A stretch of DNA of 64,000 nucleotides, taken from Crossiella sp. CA-258035. Lineage in GTDB: Bacteria; Actinomycetota; Actinomycetes; Mycobacteriales; Pseudonocardiaceae. Where the stretch lies: positions 5,426,001 through 5,490,000 of the forward strand of contig NZ_CP116413.1 in NCBI RefSeq assembly GCF_030064675.1. Direction: 5' to 3'. Made by a program: the position numbers and the translations under genes. Below, piece by piece: positions 1 through 8,500 of the stretch (position 1 is its first letter; the number at the start of each line of letters is the position of its first letter). The notes under the pieces were generated by a model that worked only from the letters and a program-made list of their open reading frames with translations, was not told where the DNA came from and made no database searches.

Positions 1-388
1 CGCGGGTCCTGGACTGCTCCAGCGGGCCGATCTCCTTGCTGGAGACCGCGAGCCGGGTCAGGTCGGCCTGCCGGGCGGCGTCGATGCGCTGCCCGACCAG
101 GTAGTCAACCGGCAGCGCGACCGCCTGGCCGAGCCGTCCGGCCAGGATGATCACGCCGAGGGCGATCAGCGGGAAGGTGGTCGACCGGCCACCGAGCAGC
201 GCGCCGACCAGTTCGTTGATCACCAGCGCGGTCAGCGCGGGCACGAAGCTGACCACCAGCAGCACCGCGACCAGGCCACCGACCGCGACCGGACCGGCAT
301 GGCGCAACTCGCTCAGCAGCATCAACCGATCACGCAGGATCGACACGATCTTCACCGGTTGTTGGTCCTTATCTGAACGAGTGGCCAT
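1..388 (-). CDS. ABC exporter, N-terminal membrane part (runs off left edge)
   Basis: Only the first 129 or so codons are present. After a basic lead (MATRSDKDQQ) come two hydrophobic stretches, about residues 31-58 and 72-97, then QRIDAARQADLTRL. This layout resembles the first helix pair and cytosolic loop of MsbA/MdlB-type exporter membrane domains. No Walker A, signature or Walker B motif lies inside the window, so the fused ATPase is assumed, not seen. The ATG at 388 has only a weak ribosome site. The gene diverges from the HPr-kinase-like gene at 550 across 161 bp. Its place at the edge of the cluster suggests product export. Confidence 0.6.
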   Translation of the reverse strand, partial: MATRSDKDQQPVKIVSILRDRLMLLSELRHAGPVAVGGLVAVLLVVSFVPALTALVINELVGALLGGRSTTFPLIALGVIILAGRLGQAVALPVDYLVGQRIDAARQADLTRLAVSSKEIGPLEQSRTR

Positions 389-549
389 CGCGCACCATGC
401 TAGATGACCGGAGTCGAACGGCGAACAGCGCTGATTGTTTCCCAGAACGCCCGTCGTTATGGTTCGGACCGACCCGGAAACACATTTGCCCGGTCCATTT
501 CTTGCTCATTCTTCACGGCATTCGACTGAAATACAGGAGGTGGTCGCAC

Positions 550-1575
550 GTGACCGCGGAATTGACCGGTGCGATTGGTCGGTACACCGTCCGCTCACGT
601 TTCGCGCGCACCGGACTGACGTGTCCGGCCCCCGTCGCCGAGCAGCTGCACCGCCTGGCCGCGCCCTACCTGGTCATCGAGCAGGGCGAGGCCGCGCCCG
701 GCGAGTGGCAGATGATCGCCGGTCAGGAACCCTCGGCGGAGGCGGTGCCGGAGTCGGTGACCGCGCAGGGCGAGGTGGCCGTGGAGTACGCGGTCGACCA
801 CCGGGCCAAGCAGCTGTTCCACCTCGCGCCGGTGAGCGAGGCGTGGGTGGTGCAGTCCCTGCTGCGGGCGAGCAGGGCGGTGCACCGCTCCGCGGCCAGC
901 CGGGCCGGTGTGCTGCTGCTGCACGCCGGACTGGTGCAGCTCAACGGGATCGGGGTGGCCCTGGTCGGCTCCAGCCGGGCGGGCAAGACCTCGCTGATCA
1001 TGGCCAGCGTGCTCAACGGCGCGGGCGTGATGGTGTGCAACGACGACGTGAGCCTGGTGGCCGAGCACGGCGAGGTGACCGGGGTGGGCTGGCCGCGGTC
1101 GATCTCGGTGCGGCTGGACAGCATGGACCTGCTCTTCGGCCGGGAGCGCTCGGTGGCCATCCAGTCCGAGCTGACCCACCCGGCCAACCAGACCCTGCTC
1201 AGCCTGCGCGAGTCCGGCGTCGAACCGCACGGCACCGCGCTGCTCTACCCCTGGGAGTACGCCGACCTGCTCGGCTCCAAGATCGGGCAGCACATGAAGG
1301 TCGACGCGCTGGTGCACCTGAGCCTGGCCGACGACCCCGCGGAGGCGGAGTTCCGGCCGATGGCCCAGGCCGAGAGCGGCGAGCTGCTGGCGAACCGGCT
1401 GCTGGACCTGCCCAACAAGCACCTCAACATCTTCGGCCACCAGCCCGCCCCCGGCAGCGCCGAGCGCACCCTGGAGGCGGTGAACTCGCTGCCGTCCTTC
1501 CGGTTCCGCTACGACTTCGCCGATGTGCGCAGGCAGGCGGACCGGCTCGGGGAAGAGCTCGCCAGCAGGCTCTGA
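550..1575 (+). CDS. HPr-kinase-like P-loop protein (kinase 1)
   Basis: A 341-residue protein with the C-terminal HPr kinase/phosphorylase fold. The P-loop is GSSRAGKTSL, followed about 25 residues later by VCNDDVSLV, matching the HprK element that carries the catalytic Asp pair. No N-terminal HprK regulatory domain is recognisable. Relatives occur in secondary-metabolite loci, for example lasso-peptide kinases that phosphorylate a peptide, so the substrate here is more likely a small molecule or carrier than HPr; that is inference. GTG 550 is preferred because GGAGG lies 9 nt upstream; the frame is open further up but without a ribosome site. A strong hairpin separates it from the convergent phosphatase gene. 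Confidence 0.72.
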   Translation: MTAELTGAIGRYTVRSRFARTGLTCPAPVAEQLHRLAAPYLVIEQGEAAPGEWQMIAGQEPSAEAVPESVTAQGEVAVEYAVDHRAKQLFHLAPVSEAWVVQSLLRASRAVHRSAASRAGVLLLHAGLVQLNGIGVALVGSSRAGKTSLIMASVLNGAGVMVCNDDVSLVAEHGEVTGVGWPRSISVRLDSMDLLFGRERSVAIQSELTHPANQTLLSLRESGVEPHGTALLYPWEYADLLGSKIGQHMKVDALVHLSLADDPAEAEFRPMAQAESGELLANRLLDLPNKHLNIFGHQPAPGSAERTLEAVNSLPSFRFRYDFADVRRQADRLGEELASRL

Positions 1576-1581
1576 ACCCCG

Positions 1582-1627
1582 CACCGCCCGCCTCGCCCGC
1601 GCTGGTCAGCCCGCGAGGTGGGCGGTG
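1582..1627. terminator. Convergent hairpin between kinase 1 and phosphatase
   Basis: Fourteen-base arms at 1582-1595 (CACCGCCCGCCTCG) and 1614-1627 (CGAGGTGGGCGGTG) pair with one G-T type mismatch. The right arm overlaps the end of the phosphatase gene. There is no T-run, as is common for actinomycete terminators. It lies between two converging genes and could serve both strands. Confidence 0.5.
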
Positions 1628-2235
1628 TCGCCCAGCACCCGCACCTGGCGGTTGTGGAAGTAGTCGTCCTGGCGCAGCACGGTGATGCTGCCCGACGGAC
1701 CGTTGAAGTTGGCGTAACCGGCCGACTCCAGCGGGAACTTGATCCAGTTGGCCACCACGAAGGTCAGCGCGCCGCCGTGGGTGACGATGATCTGGTGCTC
1801 GGCCGGGCGGGCCAGGATCTCGTCCATGACCTCGTAGATCCGCACCGCCATGTCGCCCTTGGTCTCCGCGCCGGGGATGTTCTCGTCGTGGAACATCCGC
1901 TCCCCCTCCGCGGGCGGCGGCACGAACCGCTCCCGCAGCCAGGGGTCCGGCCTGCCCTCGGCCTCGCCGTAGGACTTCTCCCGCAACCGCTTGTCCTGCA
2001 CCGGTTCCAGGCCGAACCGCGCGCCGATCGCCTGCGCGGTCTGCGCGGTGCGCTTGAGGTCGGAGGTGTACAGCTCCACCTCGGCGTCCGCCGGGATCTG
2101 GGCCCGCAGCGACTCCGCGATGGCCGCGGCCGCCGCCCTGCCCTTCTCGGTCAGCTCCGAGTCGTGCCAGCCACCCACCAGGTCCTGCACGTGGTGGGTG
2201 GCCTCGGGGTGGGCGACCACGTAGACGGTGCGCAC
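1606..2235 (-). CDS. Histidine-phosphatase-superfamily protein with altered RHG motif
   Basis: A 209-residue phosphoglycerate-mutase/histidine-phosphatase fold protein. YTSDLKRTAQTAQAIG supplies the internal phosphate-binding Arg and VTHGGALTFV the second active-site His. The usual N-terminal RHG(E/x)T reads AHPEATHH: the nucleophilic His is kept, but the first Arg and the Gly are lost. Such a change could alter phosphate binding or specificity. GTG 2235 has GGAG 8 nt upstream, 17 nt after the nucleotidyltransferase gene, so it is the last gene of the 4535->1606 operon. In context it may remove a phosphate added by the HprK-like kinases; this is inference. Confidence 0.75.
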   Translation of the reverse strand: MRTVYVVAHPEATHHVQDLVGGWHDSELTEKGRAAAAAIAESLRAQIPADAEVELYTSDLKRTAQTAQAIGARFGLEPVQDKRLREKSYGEAEGRPDPWLRERFVPPPAEGERMFHDENIPGAETKGDMAVRIYEVMDEILARPAEHQIIVTHGGALTFVVANWIKFPLESAGYANFNGPSGSITVLRQDDYFHNRQVRVLGDTAHLAG

Positions 2236-2251
2236 TGAAAGGTCTCCGTTC

Positions 2252-3358
2252 TCAGGTGTTCGACTTGTTGTTCTCGCCCGCGGGCGCGGACTGGCCGCTG
2301 GCCCACTCGCGCAACGGCAGGTGGTGTTCGGTCGAGCCCCGCCGCTCCATCGCGGTGAGCAGCTCGCGCAGCGGGGGCAGGCCGTCCTCGGCCTCGCGGG
2401 CGCGGAAACAGTACTCGTTGTCGATCTCGGCGTTCCAGCTCATCGTCTCGTGCAGCTCGCCCCTGAGCAGCTCCAGGAACCGCGCGCGGCTGGGGAAGTC
2501 GGCGACCTGGTCGCGCCGGAGGCGGATCTCGGCGTAGGCGGCGTCGATGAGGTCCAGCCAGGTCAGGATGGCCTCCGGTGCGTCCGCGGGATCGCCGATG
2601 CCGTAGGCGTTGAGCTGCCGGAACCGCTGGGACAGCTCCGACAGCGAGTCCGGCAGCCTGGTCAGGAAGCGGCTGAGGTACTTCGGGTTGCGGTTGGTGT
2701 TGCCGTAGGCGTGGGTCAGACCGCGGAAGGTGTCCACGCCGAGCTTGCGCGCGGCGACCAGCGCGGTCTCGTAGTCCTGCTGGGCCCACATGCCTGCCAG
2801 GTCGCGGAAGTCCGGGTAGCTGCCGACCGCGGTGCGGTAGGCGGTGAAGGCGAGCTGGTCACGGTGGATGCCGGCGCGGATCCGCTCGAACTCCTCGGCA
2901 TTCTGCAGCGCCACCCCGTAGCTCAGCCGGGACATCAGCCGGAAGTCCACCGAGGCGGCGGCGAAGCTGGAGGACTTGCGCGCCCGGTTGACCATGTGGT
3001 CGTAGAGCTTGTCGTGCGAGTCGAGCATGTGCTCGATCTGCGCCACGGTCCAGTACTCGACGTCCACCCCGAGCAGGCTCTCCGGCAGGTAGTCGAAGCT
3101 GGCCTTGACCCGGTCCCCGCTGGTGTAGAAGCGCATGTGCGCCTCCTTGGGGAAGGTGTCCCGGTGGAACCGGCCGTCGGCCTCGCGCGCGATCACGCAG
3201 AAGTCGAAGTCCGAGGACGGGGTGCCGGAGCCGTCCACCAGGGACCCGCCCAGCACCAGGATGTCGCTGTCCACCAGGTGGATCTTCTCGCTGATGGCCT
3301 GTTCGTCGAACTCGTCCATGCCGGGCACGACCGAGACGTGCTTGCGGAAAGAGTGCAC
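2252..3358 (-). CDS. Nucleotidyltransferase-fold protein
   Basis: About 368 residues. The N-terminal third carries a polymerase-beta-type nucleotidyltransferase signature: LVLGGSLVDGSG followed by SDFDFCVI, that is GGS and, ten residues later, Asp-x-Asp. A third acidic position may lie in LLGVDVEYW. The rest is mostly helical and matches no domain I recognise. The fold is shared by aminoglycoside nucleotidyltransferases and tRNA nucleotidyltransferases; the acceptor here is unknown. The start is ambiguous: GTG 3358 has AGAGAGG at 8 nt, while GTG 3367 is also in frame. It lies between the kinase 2 and phosphatase genes in one operon, which suggests a shared phosphorylated substrate. Confidence 0.62.
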   Translation of the reverse strand: MHSFRKHVSVVPGMDEFDEQAISEKIHLVDSDILVLGGSLVDGSGTPSSDFDFCVIAREADGRFHRDTFPKEAHMRFYTSGDRVKASFDYLPESLLGVDVEYWTVAQIEHMLDSHDKLYDHMVNRARKSSSFAAASVDFRLMSRLSYGVALQNAEEFERIRAGIHRDQLAFTAYRTAVGSYPDFRDLAGMWAQQDYETALVAARKLGVDTFRGLTHAYGNTNRNPKYLSRFLTRLPDSLSELSQRFRQLNAYGIGDPADAPEAILTWLDLIDAAYAEIRLRRDQVADFPSRARFLELLRGELHETMSWNAEIDNEYCFRAREAEDGLPPLRELLTAMERRGSTEHHLPLREWASGQSAPAGENNKSNT

Positions 3359-3386
3359 TCCTACCACCTCTCTTGACTTCGGCGCT

Positions 3387-4535
3387 TCAGCGTTCGGCGG
3401 TCACGGCACGGCGGAAGTCCGCGGCCAGCCTGGTCACGTCGGCGGCGTTGCCCACCGAGGAGCGCAGCAGCGGCAGCTTGGCGATGTCGGCCAGGAACGC
3501 CTCCAGCGTGGGCGGCGCGACCGGGTCGGAGCCGGTGACCCCGAGCCAGTCCTCGCCCTGCAGGTTGTCGTCCACGGAGAAGCAGTTGCGGCTGAGCACG
3601 TCCGCGGCGTGCTCCAGGCTGGCCTCGCCGAAGGCGTACGGCGCGCTGGGGTCGACCCGCGGGAAGAGCACCCCGGCCAGCGGGGCCTCCGGCACGATCG
3701 GCACCTCCAGGTAGCGCTCGACCTCCCTGGTGCTCATCTTGAGCTTGTCCTCGCCCATGAACCGGTCCCAGTCCGATCCGGCCGCCGGGAACCCGGCGTG
3801 CAGCGTCCAGCCCTGGAAGTCGGTGACGCCCATGACGTCCAGCGAGCCCTTGTTGATCGCCAGCGGCAGCGGGCAGGCGGTGGCCCGGTACTGCGCGCCC
3901 TCGCGGTCCAGGTGCATCCGGTCGTTGCCCATCCAGCCCGCGGGCGAGAGCAGCCGGGCCAGCGCGATCGCGGTGGTGGACTTGCCCGCGCCGGAGTCGC
4001 CGATCACCAGGTAGGCGCCGCCGTCGTGGGTGAAGGCCGAGGAGTGCAGCACCAGGGAGCCGCTGGCCTTGGCGAAGCGGGTGGCCAGGTCGCGCACGAT
4101 GCGGGTCAGCCACCGGTGCCCCAGCGGGGTCTCCGGCCGCACGATGGTCACCCGGTCCTGGGTGCGCAGCAGGGCGGCGGACTCGGTGTGGTTGACATCC
4201 CGCAACACGAACAGGGTGCCCTCGGCGGTGTCGAACCGGGGCAGCCGGTAGTTCCTGGTCAGCTCGTAGTCGCCCTCCCTGCCGGTGGCCGAGACCGAGC
4301 GGATCAGCTCGTCCACCTCGGCCTGCGGGCGGGCGTGGTCGACGATGGTCAGCTCCGCCGCCGGGCCGTCCGGGGCCTCGCGGACCTGGAACATCCCGGC
4401 CGGGTAGAACGTGTCGGCCAGCAGGTCCGCCGCCTCCGGCCGGTTCGTGGCCACCGCGAGCACGTGGCCCCACACGTCCAGGCGCCGGGTCGTGGCACCG
4501 GCCGGGATATTCGTGGTGAGCTGCCTGAGTTCCAC
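3387..4535 (-). CDS. HPr-kinase-like P-loop protein (kinase 2)
   Basis: A 382-residue protein and first gene of the kinase-nucleotidyltransferase-phosphatase operon. The P-loop VIGDSGAGKSTTAIAL is a full Walker A, preceded by LVLHSSAF as in HprK-related proteins. The following motif reads GNDRMHL, one acidic residue instead of the Asp-Asp of HprK and of kinase 1, so the two are not simple duplicates. The first 150 residues form a separate domain without recognised similarity. GTG 4535 follows AGGAG by 7 nt. The promoter upstream carries a perfect StrR-type box, making this the clearest predicted target of the cluster regulator. ATP-dependent phosphorylation of a cluster intermediate is the likely role; the substrate is unknown. 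Confidence 0.7.
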   Translation of the reverse strand: MELRQLTTNIPAGATTRRLDVWGHVLAVATNRPEAADLLADTFYPAGMFQVREAPDGPAAELTIVDHARPQAEVDELIRSVSATGREGDYELTRNYRLPRFDTAEGTLFVLRDVNHTESAALLRTQDRVTIVRPETPLGHRWLTRIVRDLATRFAKASGSLVLHSSAFTHDGGAYLVIGDSGAGKSTTAIALARLLSPAGWMGNDRMHLDREGAQYRATACPLPLAINKGSLDVMGVTDFQGWTLHAGFPAAGSDWDRFMGEDKLKMSTREVERYLEVPIVPEAPLAGVLFPRVDPSAPYAFGEASLEHAADVLSRNCFSVDDNLQGEDWLGVTGSDPVAPPTLEAFLADIAKLPLLRSSVGNAADVTRLAADFRRAVTAER

Positions 4536-4632
4536 CGAAGCGCTCCTATTGTGGGTTCAGTGTGGGTTTCGCGGCCCACATACACGAGAAATCAGAAATG
4601 TGCGACCGGCGCACTTGTGCTCACCGGCGGGA

Positions 4633-4661
4633 AGCCTAGCGCGCACCGTGTTCGACCGCGG
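4633..4661 (-). promoter_or_regulatory. Putative promoter of the kinase 2 operon
   Basis: On the minus strand a TAGGCT -10 element (plus positions 4633-4638) lies about 100 bp before the GTG at 4535. The -35 region, near 4656-4661, has no good consensus and falls inside the StrR-type box. That arrangement is typical of a promoter that needs an activator. Confidence 0.4.
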
Positions 4662-4678
4662 AACTTCCGCGGTCGAAC
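4650..4678. promoter_or_regulatory. Perfect StrR-type operator
   Basis: A perfect 29-bp palindrome with half-sites GTTCGACCG and CGGTCGAAC separated by 11 bp. The S. griseus StrR consensus is GTTCGActG-N11-CagTcGAAC, so spacing, length and the core GTTCGAC/GTCGAAC arms match. It sits over the -35 region of the kinase 2 promoter. The cluster's own StrR-like protein (16536-17549) is the obvious binder. Confidence 0.82.
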
Positions 4679-4762
4679 GCCGGCCGGGCCGCGCGAATCC
4701 CGGTATAGCCGAGTGGTCCGGCTTTCCGGATCGGTGAGTTCGCATCATATCGATCCGTCAGC

Positions 4763-5530
4763 TCAGGCAGCGTGCGCCGACAACAGCCGGGCCAGCCCCC
4801 GGGGCATGACCCGGATCATCGCGGCCAGTGCCCCGTACCGCTTGCTGGGCACCACCAGCGGGCGGTTGCGGCGCAGCCCGCGCAGGCTGTCGGCGACGAT
4901 CTTCTCGCTGGGAGTCCAGAAGAACTCCGGCACGTCGTCGACCCCCTCGGTCATCTCGGTGTGCACGTAGCCGGGGCACACCGCGGTGATCCGCACCCCG
5001 AGCGGGCGGGCCCGCACGGCCAGGCCCTCGCTGAAGGAGAGCAGGAACGCCTTGCTCGCGCCGTAGGTCACGCTGGGCGGGAAGCCCGGCAGCAGCCCGG
5101 CCAGGGAGGCCACGTTGACGATGCCGCCGGCCTTGCGCTCGATCATCCCGGGCAGGGCGGCGTTGATCAGGCGCAGCGGCGCGACCGCGTTGGTGGCGAC
5201 CACGTCCTCCTCACCTGCGGGCGCCCCCTCCCCCAGCACGGTGTCGCCGCCGGGGATGCCGGCGTTGTTGATCAGCAGGTCGACCGGCCGGTTGGTGTCG
5301 GCCAGGCGCTTCTCGATCTGGCGCAGGTCGCCGTCGTCGGTGAGGTCGGCGGGCATGGTCTCCACGGTCACCTGGTACCGCTCGCGCAGCTCGGTGGCCA
5401 GCAGCTCGAGGCGTTCCGCCCGGCGGGCGACGATGACCAGGTCGCAGCCCCGCGCGGCGAGCACCCGCGCGTAGGCCTGCCCGATCCCGCTGGAGGCCCC
5501 GGTGACCAGCGCGGTGCGGTACTCGGTCAC
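4763..5530 (-). CDS. Short-chain dehydrogenase/reductase (SDR)
   Basis: A 255-residue classical SDR with all key motifs: TGASSGIG for NAD(P) binding, NNAG, and YGASK carrying the catalytic Tyr and Lys. GTG 5530 overlaps the stop of the adenylation-condensation gene (GTGA), so the two are translationally coupled. NAD(P)H-dependent reduction or oxidation of a carbonyl/alcohol in the cluster product, or reductive release from the neighbouring assembly protein, are both possible. Sequence alone does not choose. About 230 bp follow before the next gene. Confidence 0.85.
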   Translation of the reverse strand: MTEYRTALVTGASSGIGQAYARVLAARGCDLVIVARRAERLELLATELRERYQVTVETMPADLTDDGDLRQIEKRLADTNRPVDLLINNAGIPGGDTVLGEGAPAGEEDVVATNAVAPLRLINAALPGMIERKAGGIVNVASLAGLLPGFPPSVTYGASKAFLLSFSEGLAVRARPLGVRITAVCPGYVHTEMTEGVDDVPEFFWTPSEKIVADSLRGLRRNRPLVVPSKRYGALAAMIRVMPRGLARLLSAHAA

Positions 5531-8500
5531 GACCGCTCCTCCACCGGGCCGGTGTCCTGGCCCAGCCGGAACGCGATGTGCCGCAAGGACAACGGCGACA
5601 TCAGGTCGGCCGCGGAGATCCCGGTGCAGCCGTTCTTGGCCAGCCGCCCCAGCACCGCGGGGATGTCCAGGAACCGGCCGCCCGCACCGGCGTAGCAGTC
5701 CGCGAGGTCGATCCGGGCTTCCGGGTAGGTGGCGGCCAGCGCCTCGGCCAGCGCCTCCTCGGCCGGGGTCTGCGCGGTGCCGTCGCCGTGCCGCCCATCT
5801 CCTTGGCGCACAACGGGTTGGTCCGCCCAGTCCGCCCCCTCAGGTGGTGCCTCGGCGTAGCAGCGGTACCAGCCGGGGGCCATGATCAACGGGTTCAGGT
5901 AGAGCTGTTCCAGCAGGAAGTCGCGCAACTCGGGCGGTCCCAGGTCGGGGTCCTCGGTCACCACGTGCGCCAGCAGCCGGTCGCCGTCCGCGCCGGGTTC
6001 GACCAGGACCTCGGCCTGGGTGACGCCGGGGCAGGACTCCAGGGTCTCCTTGGTCAGCTCCAGGCTCACCCAGTCCTGGCCGACCTTGGCCCAGCCCGGG
6101 TTCAGGGTCGCGGTGGCCGTGCCGGTCAGCCGGGCGGCGAGGGCCTCGCGTTCCCGCAGCACCCCTTCCAGCCCGGCGAGCAGCTCCTTCGACTCCTCCA
6201 GGCTCAGCAGGTGGTCCCCGGCGCGCAGGCCCACCTCCATCACGTCATCGGCCGGGTTGACGTGCACGTAGAGCGTGTCGCACAGCCCGTCCCAGGTCTC
6301 GGCCACCACCTCGTCCGGCGGGAACGTCGCGGGGTCCTCGGTGACCGCCGCCGAGTTGTGCGGCCGGTAGTTCAGGTGCAGCGCCGCGTTGGGCCGCAGG
6401 CCGCGCCGGGCCACCTCGCGGGCCTCCACCTCCAGCAGCACGGCCGGCTCGAAGTGCCCGTACCGGAACGCCCGCAGGCCCGCCGACCAGGTGCGGCGCA
6501 GCAGCGTGCGCAGGTCGGGGCCGCCGGAGGTGTCCACGATGATCTGGCCCATCAGCGCGTAGCAGCCCACGCTGGCCGCCTGCGCCTCGTCGAACCGGTT
6601 GGAGATCACCGTCTCGATGGCGATCCGCTCGCTGCCGGAGCGCTGCGCCACCAGCACCGCGAACGCGGCGGTGACCACGGTGAACGGGCTCAGCTCGTAC
6701 TCCGCGCAGACCTTCTGCAGCTCCGCCAGCAGCGAGCGCGACCGGTGGATGACGTAGTGGGTGCGCAGCTGCGGCAGGTCGCCGCAGTAGGGCGCGAGCA
6801 GGTTCGCCGAGGCGGCCGCCTCCGGCTTCGCCCAGTGCGCGCGGGCCCGCTGCGCGATGGCCTGGTACTCCTCGGTGGCCTCCATCGCCGCCTGGTCCAG
6901 CGGGTGCCAGCGCGGCTCGCCGAGCTCGGCCGACCGCCGCTGCGCCGTGGCCGCCATCAGCTCGCCCAGCTCCTCGGCCACGATGTCGGCGCCGCGGGCG
7001 TCCACCGAGATGTGGTGCACGAAGGCCACCAGCACCACCGGCTTCGCCTCGCGGGTGAACACCACGGCGCGGTAAGGCCATTCGCGGTCCAGGTCGAACT
7101 CATCGCCGATGAGCTCGACGGCCAGCTCGATCGCGGCCTCCGGCTCGACCTCCTCCTCCGGCAGCTCCCGCACCACGATCACCGGCGCTTCGGCCGCGCA
7201 CACCGACTGCACGGGTTCCGTTGTGGAGTAACGGGTTCGCAGCGCCTCGTGCCGGTCGACCAGGGTGGCCAGCGCGGCCTCGACGTCAGCGAGGGCCAGC
7301 CCCTCCGGCACCGGGCAGGCGCGCTTCATGGTCAGCGACATGGACAGGAACCGCTCCTCGGGATCGAGTTGCTGTTCGAGCCAATGCCATTGCTGGGCCC
7401 AGTTCAGCGGTCCAGATCGAACGACGGTGACAGACACAAGCCCTCCTCGGGACTGACTGATCCTTCTTCGCCCCGCGCGAGCACCGGGCAGGTGTTCGGA
7501 GGCCACTGTGGACAGCGGCAACGGCTCCGCGATCCGTTGTCCGCCATGGGTGAGGTAGTTCGCGGGCAGTCCGCGCCCGCCGGAGGGCCAGTTGCCGTCC
7601 CTGGTTCCCAGCGGGGTGCCGTTCCGGTCCTCGCCGTAGATCATGGCGGTCGGCGCCCGTTCGGTGAACAGCGGTTCGGACGGGTCCGCGCGCACCCGTT
7701 CGGCCTCGGCGGCGAGCAGGTCGCGCAGCAGCCGGGTGCCCTCGCGCGGGTCGAGCGGGCCGTGCTCGGGCAGCTGGTCCACCACCAGCAGCTGGTTGGG
7801 TTGTTCGTACGGAGCCAGGTGCGGTTCGATCCGCGCCCGCCAGTACCTGGCCTCGTGCCCGCCGCGGTCGGCGACCAGGAACACCAGCTGGCAGCCCCGG
7901 CGCTCGTCCTCGATCGGCACCACCGACACCGGCCGCCCGCACCGCCGCGCCTTGCGGGCCAGCGCCTCCGGGTAGAGGGTGTGGCCGAGGCGGTGCACCG
8001 CGGCGCGCCTGCCGAGCACGTGCAGGTTGCCCGCGCCGTCCCGGAAGCCGAGGTCGCCGGTGCGGTAGACCTCCTGCCCGAACGGCGCTACCGTGCCGTC
8101 CTCGGCGAGGTAGCCCGCCATCAAACCGGTGGTGCGCACGCAGATCTCGCCGGTCTGCCCGGCCGCTGCCTCGCGCTCGCCCGCGCGGATCTCCACCCGC
8201 ACGCCCTCCAGCGGCCGCCCGCAGCCCACCGGGTTGTCCACGCAGGACAGCGCGATGTTGCCGGCCTCGGTGCTGCCGTAGCCGTCCAGCAGCGGCGCGC
8301 CCAGCAGCCGCCGGAACCGCTGCGCCACCGAGGGCGCCAGCGGCGCGCCGCCGACGCACCACATTCGCACCGCGGCAATACCGGCGCGCAGTTCTTCCCG
8401 GCGTTCGAGCACATTGAGCAAACTGTGGTAAGTGGCCGGGGTGGCGTCCACCACGGTGGCCATGACTTCACCGGTCAGGCCGTGGTCGACGCGGTTCAAC

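Noticed and set aside
389-549. Possible RiPP precursor peptide beside the HprK-like kinase, by analogy to lasso-peptide loci
   Set aside because: No short frame with a ribosome site and a plausible core peptide was found, and no lasso cyclase or protease gene is in the window.
520-549. ATTCGACTG with a weak partner before kinase 1 as a third StrR box
   Set aside because: The left half is good (8 of 9), but the partner matches 6 of 9 at a 12-bp spacing and overlaps the ribosome site; too weak to call.
4690-4725. tRNA-like string TATAGCCGAGTGGTC
   Set aside because: It resembles the D-arm of Ser/Leu tRNAs, but there is no matching acceptor stem, anticodon arm or T-loop around it.
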